The notes: a model not told the origin generated them from the letters alone. A stretch of DNA of 64,000 nucleotides from Thiobacillus denitrificans (GCA_020723405.1 DYIY01000007.1:1-64000), one strand, 5' to 3'; positions 46,794 to 60,266 are shown, counted from the first letter of the stretch. Made by a program: numbers and translations.

Positions 46794-46985
46794 TTACCGG
46801 GCCGAACTGTCGCAGGAAGAACCGGAACACCCGCCGCCGGCACAGCAGCCGCAGCCCTTGCCCGTATCCCGGAAGGGCCCCAGTTCCGGGTGTTGCCGGG
46901 CGAAGCGTTCGTAGGCCCGCTGCACGGCGATGCCGAACAGGGCGATGGCCAGGATGAGGCCGATGGCCAGCAGATACGTCGTCAT
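46794..46985 (-). CDS. Small Cys-rich membrane protein, NqrM-like
   Basis: A 63-residue protein: one N-terminal membrane helix (MTTYLLAIGLILAIALFGIAV) and a C-terminal Cys-rich tail (GCGCCAGGGCSGSSC). This layout matches NqrM, a DUF539-type protein needed for assembling the Fe site shared by the Nqr and Rnf families. Here it follows rnfA, overlapping its stop by 4 bp, so it is probably an Rnf maturation protein. The Cys spacing differs from classical NqrM. Confidence 0.7.
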   Translation of the reverse strand: MTTYLLAIGLILAIALFGIAVQRAYERFARQHPELGPFRDTGKGCGCCAGGGCSGSSCDSSAR

Positions 46986-47566
46986 TCCCCCGCTCCCAGG
47001 CCGGCGAAGCCCATGAACCCCAGCGACAGCAGGCCGGCCAGCATCAGCGACAGGGCCGTGCCCTGGACCACGTTGGGCACGCTGGCCAGGTTCAGGCGCT
47101 CGCGCAGGCCCGCCATCAGCAGCAGGGCCAGGGTGAAGCCGGCCCCGCCCGCCGCGGCGAAGGTGAGGGACTGGGTGAAGCTGTACTCCCGGGCCGTCTG
47201 GAACAGGGCCACCCCCAGCACCGCGCAGTTGGTGGTGATGAGGGGCAGGTAGATGCCCAGGGCCCGGAACAGGGCCGGGCTGTACTTCTTCAGCACCATC
47301 TCCACCAGTTGCACCGCCGAGGCGATGATCACGATGTAGGAGATGAGGCGCAGGAACTCCAGATGGAAAGTGGTCACCAGCCAGTTGAGGCCGAAGGCGC
47401 ACAGGCTGGCCACCAGCATGACGAAGGTGGTGGCCGCCCCCATGGGCAGGGCGGTATTGAGACGGGCCGACACCCCCAGGAAGGGACACAGGCCCAGGAA
47501 CATGGCCAGCACGAAGTTGTTGGCCAGCAGGGTACCGATGAAGATCTGGGACAGGGACTCAGACAT
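46982..47566 (-). CDS. rnfA: Rnf complex subunit RnfA
   Basis: A 194-residue integral membrane subunit with six helices, homologous to NqrE. Starts MSESLSQIFIGTLLANNFVLAMFLG; LGLCPFLGVS carries the Cys of the membrane Fe site. ATG at 47566 overlaps the rnfE stop by 8 bp. Together with RnfE it forms the antiparallel membrane pair of the complex. Confidence 0.96.
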   Translation of the reverse strand: MSESLSQIFIGTLLANNFVLAMFLGLCPFLGVSARLNTALPMGAATTFVMLVASLCAFGLNWLVTTFHLEFLRLISYIVIIASAVQLVEMVLKKYSPALFRALGIYLPLITTNCAVLGVALFQTAREYSFTQSLTFAAAGGAGFTLALLLMAGLRERLNLASVPNVVQGTALSLMLAGLLSLGFMGFAGLGAGE

Positions 47567-48215
47567 GGGCGTGGCCCTCCACCGGCTTGGCTTGCGCGGC
47601 ATCGGTCTTGCGGCTGTTCAGCCAGTTGAACAACAGCAGCCAGCTCCCCAGGACGAAGAAACCGCCCGGGGGCAGCACCATGACCACCCAGGGCTGGAAA
47701 TCCGGCCCGAACAGGGCCACCCCGAACAGCTTGCCGGCGCCCAGGATTTCCCGCACCGCGCCCAGGGCGAAGAGGCCCAGGGTAAAGCCGGCCCCCATGC
47801 CCAGGGCATTGAGCACCGAGCGCAGGGGGGGATTCTTGGAGGCGTGGGCCTCGGCCCGGCCCAGGATGATGCAGTTCACCACGATGAGCTGGATGAAGGC
47901 CCCCAGGGCGTCATAGACCGCCAGGCTGATGGCCTGGATCAGGTAGTCCACCACGGTGACGAAGGTGGCGATGATGACGATGTAGGTGGCGATGCGCACT
48001 TCCTTGGGGATGACGCTGCGCAGCAGGGACACCAGCAGGGTGGAGCCCACCAGCACGAAGGTGGTGGCCAGACCCATGCTGATGGCGTTCATGGCCGACA
48101 CGGACACCGCCAGTACCGGGCACATGCCCAGCACCATGACGAACACCGGGTTCTGCTTCCAGATCCCCTCCAGAAGCTCTTCCATGTTGGTGAGTTGTTT
48201 TTGGCCGGGGATCAT
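47559..48215 (-). CDS. rnfE: Rnf complex subunit RnfE
   Basis: A 218-residue six-helix membrane protein, homologous to NqrD. VFVMVLGMCPVLAVSVSAMN contains the Fe-site Cys. It overlaps rnfG by 4 bp (ATGA) and rnfA by 8 bp. Length is normal. Confidence 0.95.
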   Translation of the reverse strand: MIPGQKQLTNMEELLEGIWKQNPVFVMVLGMCPVLAVSVSAMNAISMGLATTFVLVGSTLLVSLLRSVIPKEVRIATYIVIIATFVTVVDYLIQAISLAVYDALGAFIQLIVVNCIILGRAEAHASKNPPLRSVLNALGMGAGFTLGLFALGAVREILGAGKLFGVALFGPDFQPWVVMVLPPGGFFVLGSWLLLFNWLNSRKTDAAQAKPVEGHAHV

Positions 48216-49042
48216 GAGCTGGCCTCCTGACGAGGACTGGCAAGGTCACTCCCCCCTTTCGTAAAGGGGGGCTGGGGGGGATTTTGCGTGGACGAAGGCG
48301 TAGGGGCGGCTTCAAATCCCCCCTCCCCCCCCTTTGCAATGGGGGGAAAAGCGCTCACCCGGGACTGTGGCGCCGCGTTCAACTTCTCCAGGTTGGGCAC
48401 CAGCAGGGGCAGCAGCTTCTGGGCGCTGTCGTTGATGCCCCGGCCCACGGCCTTGGAAGTCACCGTGGCGCCGGCGATGGCGTCGATCTCCCAGGCGTTC
48501 TGCTTGCTGCCGTGCTTGACCACCTTCACCGCGTTGGCCAGGGACTTCAGATCGGCGGACAGCTTCACGTCCAGGGCTTCGAAGTTCTTCAGGAAGGCCG
48601 GGTCGGTGTAGATCTTGTCGCCGATGCCCGGGGTTTCCCGCATGGCAACGACGCCGAAGCCGGTGACCACCTGGCGGGCGGGATCGTAGGCGTAGAGGAT
48701 GCGCACCGTGTCGGCGTAACCCTTGCCGGCCCCTTCGGCGGCGATACCCTTGAGGGTGCCGGCCTGGTCGTAGGCGGCGTAGAACTTCACGCCGCCCTCC
48801 GGTGTGCCGGTGGCCGCGGGCTGGATGCCCGCAGGGGTGGCGAAGTATTCGTCCACCTTGGCGGCACCGGGGATCACCTTGAACACCGCCCGCTCCAGGG
48901 CGAGTTTCTTGTTGGCGTTCACCGCGTCCAGGGTGCCCTCGTAGGCGGTGACGATGAGCACGCCGCACACCGTGGCCACCAGGCCCAGGGTGCGGATCAT
49001 GGCGGCGCTGGGGGTGGCGGGCTGGAGGGTGGCTTCAGTCAT
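48212..49042 (-). CDS. rnfG: Rnf complex subunit RnfG (with repeat-derived tail)
   Basis: A 276-residue FMN-carrying subunit, homologous to NqrC. One N-terminal membrane helix (LGLVATVCGVLIVTAYEG) and a periplasmic domain carry the covalent-flavin motif DAIAGATVTSKAV near residues 184-196. The C-terminal 45-50 residues (AFPPIAKGGEGGFE, then TQNPPQPPFTKGG) are translations of two inverted palindromic repeats and do not belong to the family. The stop still overlaps the rnfE start. The FMN core looks intact. Confidence 0.93.
   Translation of the reverse strand: MTEATLQPATPSAAMIRTLGLVATVCGVLIVTAYEGTLDAVNANKKLALERAVFKVIPGAAKVDEYFATPAGIQPAATGTPEGGVKFYAAYDQAGTLKGIAAEGAGKGYADTVRILYAYDPARQVVTGFGVVAMRETPGIGDKIYTDPAFLKNFEALDVKLSADLKSLANAVKVVKHGSKQNAWEIDAIAGATVTSKAVGRGINDSAQKLLPLLVPNLEKLNAAPQSRVSAFPPIAKGGEGGFEAAPTPSSTQNPPQPPFTKGGSDLASPRQEASS
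48248..48350. repeat. Inverted pair of G/C-block palindromes inside rnfG
   Basis: TCCCCCCTTTCGTAAAGGGG at 48250-48269 (continuing to 48286) faces an oppositely oriented copy at 48314-48350. They are separated by about 28 bp of ordinary sequence. Both are in-frame with rnfG on the minus strand and encode PPFTKGG and PPIAKGG. Other copies are at 21713-21750 and 49064-49089. Confidence 0.9.
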
Positions 49043-49063
49043 GGCCGTGAGCCTTCGGGGGGT

Positions 49064-49089
49064 GTTCCCCCCTTTGGAAAAGGGGGAAT
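49064..49089. repeat. G/C-block palindrome between rnfD and rnfG
   Basis: TTCCCCCCTTTGG and AAAAGGGGGAA form a near-perfect palindrome in the 73-bp gap between rnfG and rnfD. It is the core of the family described at 21713-21750 without the extra G block. It would form a hairpin in the rnf mRNA just ahead of rnfG. Confidence 0.85.
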
Positions 49090-49115
49090 GACGTGGGGGG
49101 TGGAGCGAAGGGGGG

Positions 49116-50162
49116 TCATGCTTTCTTCCCCTTTGCGGCGCCGAACACCCGGGGCTGGGTCACCTGGTCGATGAGGGGGGCCAGGGCGTTGCCGATGAGG
49201 ATGGCATACATGACGCCCTCGGTGAGGCCGCCGAAGTAGCGGATCATCACGGTGACCACGCCGATGAGGGCACCGTAGAGCCACACCCCTTTGGGGGTCA
49301 CCGGGGAAGTGGCCATGTCGGTGGCCATGAACACGGCGCCGATCATGAGGCCGCCGGAAAGCAGCACGAACAGGGGATCCGGGTAGCGGGCCGGATCGAT
49401 CATCTGAAACACCCAGGCGGTGAGGGCGGCGCTGCCCAGCACGGCCACGGGAATACGCCAGTCCAGGAACCGGCGCACCGCCAGGTAAAGGCCGCAGAGC
49501 AGGATCAGGATGGCCGAGGTCTCCCCCGCCGAAGCCGTCACGGCACCGGACAGGAAATCCCCCGGCGCGGCCAGCACGTTCTCGAACTTCCAGCGGGCCA
49601 GAGGGGTGGCGCCGGTGAAACCGTCCACCGCCGCCCTGGCCCAGTCGCCGATGTCCGGCGGAGTCATGAAGGGAAGGGTGAAGGTGGTGGGCGCGAATTC
49701 GCTGAAGCGCTGGGCGGAGAAGGCCGGAATCCAGGTGGTGATGGCCACCGGAAAGGCGGCCTGGACGAAGGCCCGGCCCACCAGGGCGGGGTTCAGCACG
49801 TTGAAGCCGATGCCGCCGAACAGGGCCTTGCCCAGGGCGATGGCGGTGAAGCCGGCCACCGCTCCCATCCACAAGGGGAAGGCCGGGGGCAGGGTCAGGG
49901 CCAGCAACAGGCCGGTGATGGTGGCCGACCAGTCCGACAGGGTGCTGGCCGTGCCGCCCAGCCGGTTGAACAGCCGCTCGGTCAGCAGACAGGTCCCGGT
50001 CACCGTCACCAGCAAGGCCAGGGCCGACAGGCCGTACTGCCAGACCGAGAAGGCGGCGATGGGCAGCAGGGCCAGCACCACGTGGAACATGATGCGTTCC
50101 ACGCTGTTGTCCTTCACCACATGGGGCGAAGTGCGCAGTTCCAGGCGGAGGGGTTCGTTCAT
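49116..50162 (-). CDS. rnfD: Rnf complex subunit RnfD
   Basis: A 348-residue membrane subunit homologous to NqrB, with about nine helices. Residues 5-35 (RLELRTSPHVVKDNSVERIM) match the family start. The covalent-flavin Thr lies in DGFTGATPLARWK near residues 180-190. ATG at 50162. The next upstream gene is the unrecognised 221-residue gene, 13 bp away. Confidence 0.95.
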   Translation of the reverse strand: MNEPLRLELRTSPHVVKDNSVERIMFHVVLALLPIAAFSVWQYGLSALALLVTVTGTCLLTERLFNRLGGTASTLSDWSATITGLLLALTLPPAFPLWMGAVAGFTAIALGKALFGGIGFNVLNPALVGRAFVQAAFPVAITTWIPAFSAQRFSEFAPTTFTLPFMTPPDIGDWARAAVDGFTGATPLARWKFENVLAAPGDFLSGAVTASAGETSAILILLCGLYLAVRRFLDWRIPVAVLGSAALTAWVFQMIDPARYPDPLFVLLSGGLMIGAVFMATDMATSPVTPKGVWLYGALIGVVTVMIRYFGGLTEGVMYAILIGNALAPLIDQVTQPRVFGAAKGKKA

Positions 50163-50175
50163 GGGGCGGGGGGAC

Positions 50176-50841
50176 TCAGGAAGCCAGGGCAAGGGGTTGG
50201 GCGGTCACGCCATCGTAACCCGGAGCCCCTTCGCCGTAACCCGCCCCTTCGATGTCCGCCCAGGCGCGCAGGACCCGGTCCAGTTCCCGGGGCGACAGGC
50301 GGCGGCCCAGGTCCCGGGCCAGACGTTCGGCCAGCTTGCGGCAGCAGGCGTGGAACTGGCCGTAGGCTGGATCGTGGTCGCTCATGGCCAGGTAGCCGCA
50401 CTCCTCTCCCATCAACCGCCGGGCGGCCCGTTCCACCAGGCTGTCATGGATGAAGAACAGTTCGGGGAAATGGAAGTGGAGGTACTTGGAGGCCAGGGAC
50501 CGGGCTTCCTCCACCGGCAGTTCGGCGAACACGTCCATGACCCGCTTGTGCAGTTCCAGGGGCAGCCAGCCGCCCAGTTCCTCGGCCGTGGCCACCGTGG
50601 CGAACCAGTGGTCCACCGGGGACTGGGTCAGGCAGTGGGCACCCCGCTCCGGCGAGAAACCGGCGCCGGTCTCATACTCCTCGAACAACCGGGCGATGAG
50701 GCGCAGCTTGTCGGCGACGATCACGTCGCGCAGATGGTCCCGGTGCATGAAGCACAGGTCGTAGAGGGCCCGGGTGCGGGGGTCCAGCACGGACTGGGAG
50801 AGGGTGTCGGCGATGAACTCGCGGGTCAGGTTGGGTTTCAT
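50176..50841 (-). CDS. Hypothetical protein inside the rnf operon
   Basis: A 221-residue soluble protein, no signal peptide, not recognised as a family. Rich in aromatic/His clusters (YLHFHFPELFFIHDSLVERA), with two Cys in FHACCRKLAERL and one in CLTQSPVDHW. It lies between rnfC and rnfD on the same strand, 13 bp before rnfD. ATG at 50841 (MKPNLTREFIADTLSQSVLD) is preferred over a longer, low-quality N-terminal extension. Could be a regulatory or accessory protein; not assigned. Confidence 0.65.
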   Translation of the reverse strand: MKPNLTREFIADTLSQSVLDPRTRALYDLCFMHRDHLRDVIVADKLRLIARLFEEYETGAGFSPERGAHCLTQSPVDHWFATVATAEELGGWLPLELHKRVMDVFAELPVEEARSLASKYLHFHFPELFFIHDSLVERAARRLMGEECGYLAMSDHDPAYGQFHACCRKLAERLARDLGRRLSPRELDRVLRAWADIEGAGYGEGAPGYDGVTAQPLALAS

Positions 50842-50956
50842 GATGGGTAGCAGAAGTGGGAATTCCGAACCGGGTGAAGCAGACTGCGCCCCCTCACCCC
50901 CGTCCCTGTCCCGCCAGCGGGACAGGAGAGTACGGCGGTGGGCCCGACAGGCGGCC

Positions 50957-52303
50957 TCACTGGGCCTTCTCCCGCAGGATGCCCTTGGCCACGCGGAACT
51001 GCTGGACCAGGGGAATGTGGGAGGGGCAGACATAGGTGCAGCAACCGCATTCGAAGCAGTCGCCCAGGTGATAGTGCTCGCCCATGGCGTCGTACTCCCG
51101 CCGGGCCGCCAGCATGCCCATCATGGACGGGTTGAGGCCCATGGGGCAGACGTTCACGCACTCGCCGCATTTGATGCAGGGATAGGACTTGCGCTCCGCC
51201 CCGTCATCCATGTGGGGCTTGTCGAAGACCAGGATGCCGGACACGCCCTTGGTCACCGGCACGTCCAATGAGGCCACCGCCTGGCCCATCATGGGGCCGC
51301 CCAGGATGATCTCCCGCTCCGACACGTCCGGGGCGCCGGCCCATTCCAGCACCGTGCGCATGGGCGTGCCGATGGGCACCCAGTAATCGCCGGGCTTCTT
51401 GATGCCCGGGCCGGTGACGGTGACCACCCGCTCGGTGAGGCCCTGGCCGGCGGGCAGGATCTGTCCCAGTTGGGCCAGGGTGCCCACGTTGTTGACCACC
51501 ACCCCCACGTGCATGGGCAGTTTGCCGGGGGGCACTTCCACGCCCAGCAGGGACTTGATGAGCATCTTCTCAGCCCCCTGGGGATACTTGGTCTGCACCG
51601 CTTCCACGCTGATGCTGCCGTCGGCGGGCAGGTGGCGGCGGATGGATTCCACCGCGTCCAGCTTGTTGTCCTCCACGCCGATGATGGCCCGCCTGGCGCC
51701 GATGGCCCGCATGGCCAGGCGGGTGCCCACCATGAGGTCGTCCGGGTGCTCCAGCATGAGCTTGTGGTCGCAGGTGAGATAGGGCTCGCACTCGCAACCG
51801 TTGACGATGAGGGTGTGGATGGGGAATTCCCCGGGCACCGACAGCTTGGCATGGCTGGGGAAGGTGGCGCCCCCCAGGCCCACCATGCCGGTGTCCTGGA
51901 TGGCCTGGATCAGTTCCTTGGGCTCCAGGGCAGCCAGATCCCGGGGTTCGGCCCAACGGAGTTCCTGGGTGGAGGCCTCATAGACCCGCAATACGATGCT
52001 TTCCACCATGGGCCCCCGGGCGCTGGGCTTCAGCTCGATGGCTTCGATGACACCATCGGCGGGGGCATGGATGGGGACCGACAGGAATCCGTCGGCCCTG
52101 GCGATGGGTTGGCCACGCAGAACCTCCTCGCCGGCCCGGACAAGGGGCACTGCCGGCTTACCTATGTGTTGCGCGAGGGGGAGGATCATGCGCGACGCAA
52201 ACGGCATCCGACGAATCGGACTGCCGGCAGTGCTCTTGTGCGCGTCGGGGTGAACCCCACGCGCGAAAGTCTTGCGTCCCGAGAAGAAAGAGAAGAAGTC
52301 CAT
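50957..52303 (-). CDS. rnfC: Rnf complex subunit RnfC
   Basis: A 448-residue peripheral subunit that binds NADH and FMN. The Rossmann-type region has GMVGLGGATFPSHAKL, NGCECEPYLTCD and GGPMMGQAV. Two 4Fe-4S motifs (CIKCGECVNVCPMG and CFECGCCTYVCPSHIP) lie near 382-430. ATG at 52303 starts within 10 bp of a palindromic repeat, so no Shine-Dalgarno is seen. It follows nifJ in the operon. Confidence 0.95.
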   Translation of the reverse strand: MDFFSFFSGRKTFARGVHPDAHKSTAGSPIRRMPFASRMILPLAQHIGKPAVPLVRAGEEVLRGQPIARADGFLSVPIHAPADGVIEAIELKPSARGPMVESIVLRVYEASTQELRWAEPRDLAALEPKELIQAIQDTGMVGLGGATFPSHAKLSVPGEFPIHTLIVNGCECEPYLTCDHKLMLEHPDDLMVGTRLAMRAIGARRAIIGVEDNKLDAVESIRRHLPADGSISVEAVQTKYPQGAEKMLIKSLLGVEVPPGKLPMHVGVVVNNVGTLAQLGQILPAGQGLTERVVTVTGPGIKKPGDYWVPIGTPMRTVLEWAGAPDVSEREIILGGPMMGQAVASLDVPVTKGVSGILVFDKPHMDDGAERKSYPCIKCGECVNVCPMGLNPSMMGMLAARREYDAMGEHYHLGDCFECGCCTYVCPSHIPLVQQFRVAKGILREKAQ

Positions 52304-52311
52304 GGTCAGGG

Positions 52312-52389
52312 TGTAGGGTGTGGTGAGCGCAGCGAACCGCACCGGCCAGTTGCCGAAGGCGGTGCGGTTCGTTCCTCACCACACCCTAC
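52312..52389. repeat. REP-like inverted pair between nifJ and rnfC
   Basis: GTAGGGTGTGGTGAGCGCAG (52312-52331, continuing to 52343) and its inverted copy at 52361-52389 are the same unit as in the 3296-3452 cluster. In the mRNA they form a roughly 30-bp stem in the 95-bp gap between the nifJ stop and the rnfC start, and the element reaches within 10 bp of the rnfC ATG. Confidence 0.9.
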
Positions 52390-52398
52390 GGTCTCCCA

Positions 52399-57360
<4,962 letters not shown>

Positions 57361-57373
57361 GTTGGGTAGCCTT

Positions 57374-58258
57374 TCAAACAACGTTGGCGCTGAGGGGCAG
57401 CGCTTCTGTGCGGATGATCTTCTTGGCTTCGCGGCCTTTCACCATGCGGCTGTCATCCAGCCACACGATGGCCCCGGTGGGGCAGCGCTCGATCGCCACG
57501 GGGGACGCCAAGTGGTTCTTGACGTAGTCGATCACCGCCAGGTTGTTGTCCAGGCGGATCAGACCGGGGGCGGCATCCATGACGCATTTGCCACAGGCCG
57601 TGCAGGCCACCTGGCATTGCGCCTCGGAAACATCACCATCCGCCCGGCTCTTGCAAGCCACCCAGAGCTTGTGGCTCACGGGCTGCAAGGAAAACAGGTC
57701 TTTCGGGCACACGTCCACGCAATCGCCGCAGGCCGTGCACTTGCCAGCATCCACCACCGGGAGGCCGTATTGATTCATGGCGATGGCGTCGAAGTCGCAC
57801 TCCACCTCGCAGTCGCCCAGGCCCAGGCAGCCCCAGGCGCAGGCCTTGCCGCCACCGGACACGGTGGCCGCCGCCCGGCAGGTGCCCAGGCCCTTGTAGT
57901 TGGCCCGCATGTAGGCCACGTGGCTGCCGCCGGCACAGGCCAGACGGGCCACCTGCTTCTCCACGTCACCCATTTCCACACCCAGGAAATTGGCGATGTA
58001 GACGTTCATCTCCGGCGCGTTGACCGTGCACTTGGCCGGCACGATCTCGCCAGCCACCACCTGCTCGGCGAAGTTGCGGCAACCGGCGGTGCCACAGGCG
58101 CCGCAGTTGGACTTGGGCAGAAGCTCTTCCACTTCGCCGATGCGCGGATCTTCATAGACATAGAGACGCTTGTTGGCCACGGCCAACAGCCAGGCCAACA
58201 GGGTGCCCAGGACGGCCATGAAGGCCCCTGCCACCGCGATGCTGGACATGATCTCCAT
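57374..58258 (-). CDS. rnfB: Rnf complex subunit RnfB
   Basis: A 294-residue ferredoxin subunit that accepts electrons from ferredoxin. One N-terminal membrane helix; a Cys-rich motif (CGACGTAGCRNFAEQV near 53-68) and ferredoxin clusters (CTACGDCVDVCPKDLFSL and CTACGKCVMDAAPG). The Cys spacing of the last one is unusual (only three Cys in the motif). ATG at 58258 is supported by AAAGG. First gene of the rnf operon. Confidence 0.95.
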   Translation of the reverse strand: MEIMSSIAVAGAFMAVLGTLLAWLLAVANKRLYVYEDPRIGEVEELLPKSNCGACGTAGCRNFAEQVVAGEIVPAKCTVNAPEMNVYIANFLGVEMGDVEKQVARLACAGGSHVAYMRANYKGLGTCRAAATVSGGGKACAWGCLGLGDCEVECDFDAIAMNQYGLPVVDAGKCTACGDCVDVCPKDLFSLQPVSHKLWVACKSRADGDVSEAQCQVACTACGKCVMDAAPGLIRLDNNLAVIDYVKNHLASPVAIERCPTGAIVWLDDSRMVKGREAKKIIRTEALPLSANVV

Positions 58259-58288
58259 CTCAAACACACCTTTCTTGACTATTTACGT

Positions 58289-58321
58289 CAACAATTAAAG
58301 ACCATCAGGTCTAAATTGTTG
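58289..58321. promoter_or_regulatory. 33-bp inverted repeat between rnfB and LysR gene
   Basis: CAACAATTAAAGACC (58289-58303) is mirrored by GGTCTAAATTGTTG (58308-58321) around ATCA, with one extra base in the left arm. It sits in the 200-bp gap between the rnf operon and the divergent LysR gene, the standard place for a LysR operator. No T run follows it, so it is not a terminator. Confidence 0.65.
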
Positions 58322-58458
58322 CAGTGCACAGTGTAGAAAGTTTCATGCCTATGACGAGCCAATAATTTCAATCTTGGCCATTGGCTGATTTAATGATGCG
58401 ATGCACAATTGCCGATAACCCACCCGTCACCGCTTTCGTTATAGAAGAAGGACACGCC

Positions 58459-59388
58459 ATGACCGCCGACGCGCCCCTCTATTACAAGAACAACCGCCTG
58501 AAACAGTTACGGGCCTTCTATCAGGTGGTCCGCTGCGGCAGCATTTCCAAGGCGGCCGACAAGCTGTTCCTCTCCCAGCCCTCGGTGTCCCTGCAGATCC
58601 AGGCCCTGGAGCGGGAACTGGCCGTGGTGTTGTTCGAACGGCGGGGCCCCCACTTGAAGCTCACCCCGGAAGGTGACGTGCTGTTCCAGCTTTCCGAGCC
58701 CCTGGTGGACGGCATCGACAAACTCCAGGAGAGCTTCGCCGCCCACTTCGGCAAGCTGGAATCGGGCGAACTGAAGATCGGCGCCGGGGAATCCACCATC
58801 CTCTACATCCTGCCGGAACCGGTGCGCCAGTTCGTCTCGGCCTACCCCAAGGTACAGTTGAAGATGCACAACGTCACCGGGCGCGACGGCCTGAAGATGC
58901 TGCGCTCCGACGAAATCGACTTCGCCGTGGGCTCCATGTTGGAAGTGCCCGAGGACATTGAATACAAGCCGGTGGTCAATTACGACCCCATGCTCATCAC
59001 CCCCCTGGGCCACCCCCTGGCGGAAAAGAACGCCACCGGTGAAGAGATCACCCTGGAAGACGTGAGCCAATACGGCCTCATCCTGCCCCCCAGCCATCTT
59101 TCCACCTGGCGCATCGTCAAATACGTGTTCCAGCAGAACAACCTGACCTTCACGGTGACCCTTGAAGCCGGTGGCTGGGAAGTGATCAAGAAGTACGTGA
59201 GCCTGGGCATGGGCATTTCCATCGTCACGGACATCTGCCTGGAGGGGGGCGAACCCCTGGTGCGCATCCCCCTGACCAAATACTTCCCCCAGCGCAGCTA
59301 CGGGCTGGTTTTACGCAGGGGACGCTTTTTGTCACCCCAGGCCCGGCGTTTCATGGAAATCATGGAATCGGTCTACACGCCAGGCTGA
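58459..59388 (+). CDS. LysR-family transcriptional regulator
   Basis: A 309-residue LTTR. The winged helix-turn-helix (VVRCGSISKAADKLFLSQPSVSLQIQALERELAVVLFERRG, residues about 25-62) is followed by a periplasmic-binding-protein-like effector domain of usual length. ATG at 58459 is preceded by AGAAGGA. It is divergent from rnfB with a large dyad between them, so it is the best candidate for controlling the rnf-nifJ operon. Effector unknown; it resembles CysB-type members loosely. Confidence 0.93.
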   Translation: MTADAPLYYKNNRLKQLRAFYQVVRCGSISKAADKLFLSQPSVSLQIQALERELAVVLFERRGPHLKLTPEGDVLFQLSEPLVDGIDKLQESFAAHFGKLESGELKIGAGESTILYILPEPVRQFVSAYPKVQLKMHNVTGRDGLKMLRSDEIDFAVGSMLEVPEDIEYKPVVNYDPMLITPLGHPLAEKNATGEEITLEDVSQYGLILPPSHLSTWRIVKYVFQQNNLTFTVTLEAGGWEVIKKYVSLGMGISIVTDICLEGGEPLVRIPLTKYFPQRSYGLVLRRGRFLSPQARRFMEIMESVYTPG

Positions 59389-59575
59389 TCCCCCCGACGC
59401 TGAAAGGCCGGGCGCCTGCAGGACTTTGCTCATCGAAGCGGAACGCGTCCCCGTCGAGAACGGTTTTGGCGATTTCGCCGGGCAATAGTCGAACCATTGC
59501 CCAGGAATGCGGCGAAAAATGGACCCGAGATTGCGCTTTACGCAGAAGAGTCCGAGGTCCGACAGGCTTCTGGCC

Positions 59576-60103
59576 TCAGGCCTTGCCGATGAGGGCGTCG
59601 ATCTCGGCCTCGGCCTCCAGCCAGTCCAGCATTTCGTAGCCAGGGGCGAAGCCCCGTTTCTCGGCCCGGTGGTAGGCCGCCGTGGCGATCCAGCGTTGGC
59701 GTTCTTCCACGGACGGCGCGGCGGGCTTGGCCACCACCTTGCGGCGACTGGCCGGCTTCTTCTCCGACCCATCCCCGCGTTTGCCAGCAGCGACGGGGGT
59801 CGCGGGGGAAGTCTTGGCTGTAGCGGACTTGGCTGTAGCGGACTTGGCCTTAGTGGCCTGGGCCGGAGTGGCTTGGGCAGCCGTCGTGCCCTTGGCGGGC
59901 TTGACCTTCTTGGGGCTGGATTCCCCTGTAACCACGGCCTCGTCGGCTGGCTGTTTGCGTGCCTTGACCGCAGGCTTTGCCGTTTCAATCCTGCCCTTAA
60001 CGGCAGGCAACTTGGGCTTGGCGGTTTTGGGTTTTACTTCCTTTTCCGCTGTATCAGTGGCCTTCACGGTACGCTTTCCGGACGGCTTTGGGCTCTCAAC
60101 CAT
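59576..60103 (-). CDS. Lys/Ala-rich protein with C-terminal DUF2934-like motif
   Basis: A 175-residue protein. The N-terminal 125 residues are Lys/Ala/Pro-rich low complexity with AKSATAKSATAK-type repeats, like histone-H1-type DNA-binding tails. The last 45 residues (WIATAAYHRAEKRGFAPG and EMLDWLEAEAEIDAL) match the DUF2934 pattern. Possibly nucleoid-associated, by analogy only. Starts MVESPKPSGKRTVKATDT. A gene-poor stretch lies on both sides. Confidence 0.7.
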   Translation of the reverse strand: MVESPKPSGKRTVKATDTAEKEVKPKTAKPKLPAVKGRIETAKPAVKARKQPADEAVVTGESSPKKVKPAKGTTAAQATPAQATKAKSATAKSATAKTSPATPVAAGKRGDGSEKKPASRRKVVAKPAAPSVEERQRWIATAAYHRAEKRGFAPGYEMLDWLEAEAEIDALIGKA

Positions 60104-60266
60104 GCTGTTTCCTCCTGAGCAGTGATCGCTATGAATGGGGAATGACAGGGGCTTGTATCGGCCAGTTCCCCGGAAGCTTTAGGCAATTTACCTGAAGGGG
60201 AAGCTTGGAGCCCCGACCACCCATCCGGATGACACGGAATCGGGATACGGCAAGTTGAAATGAAAA

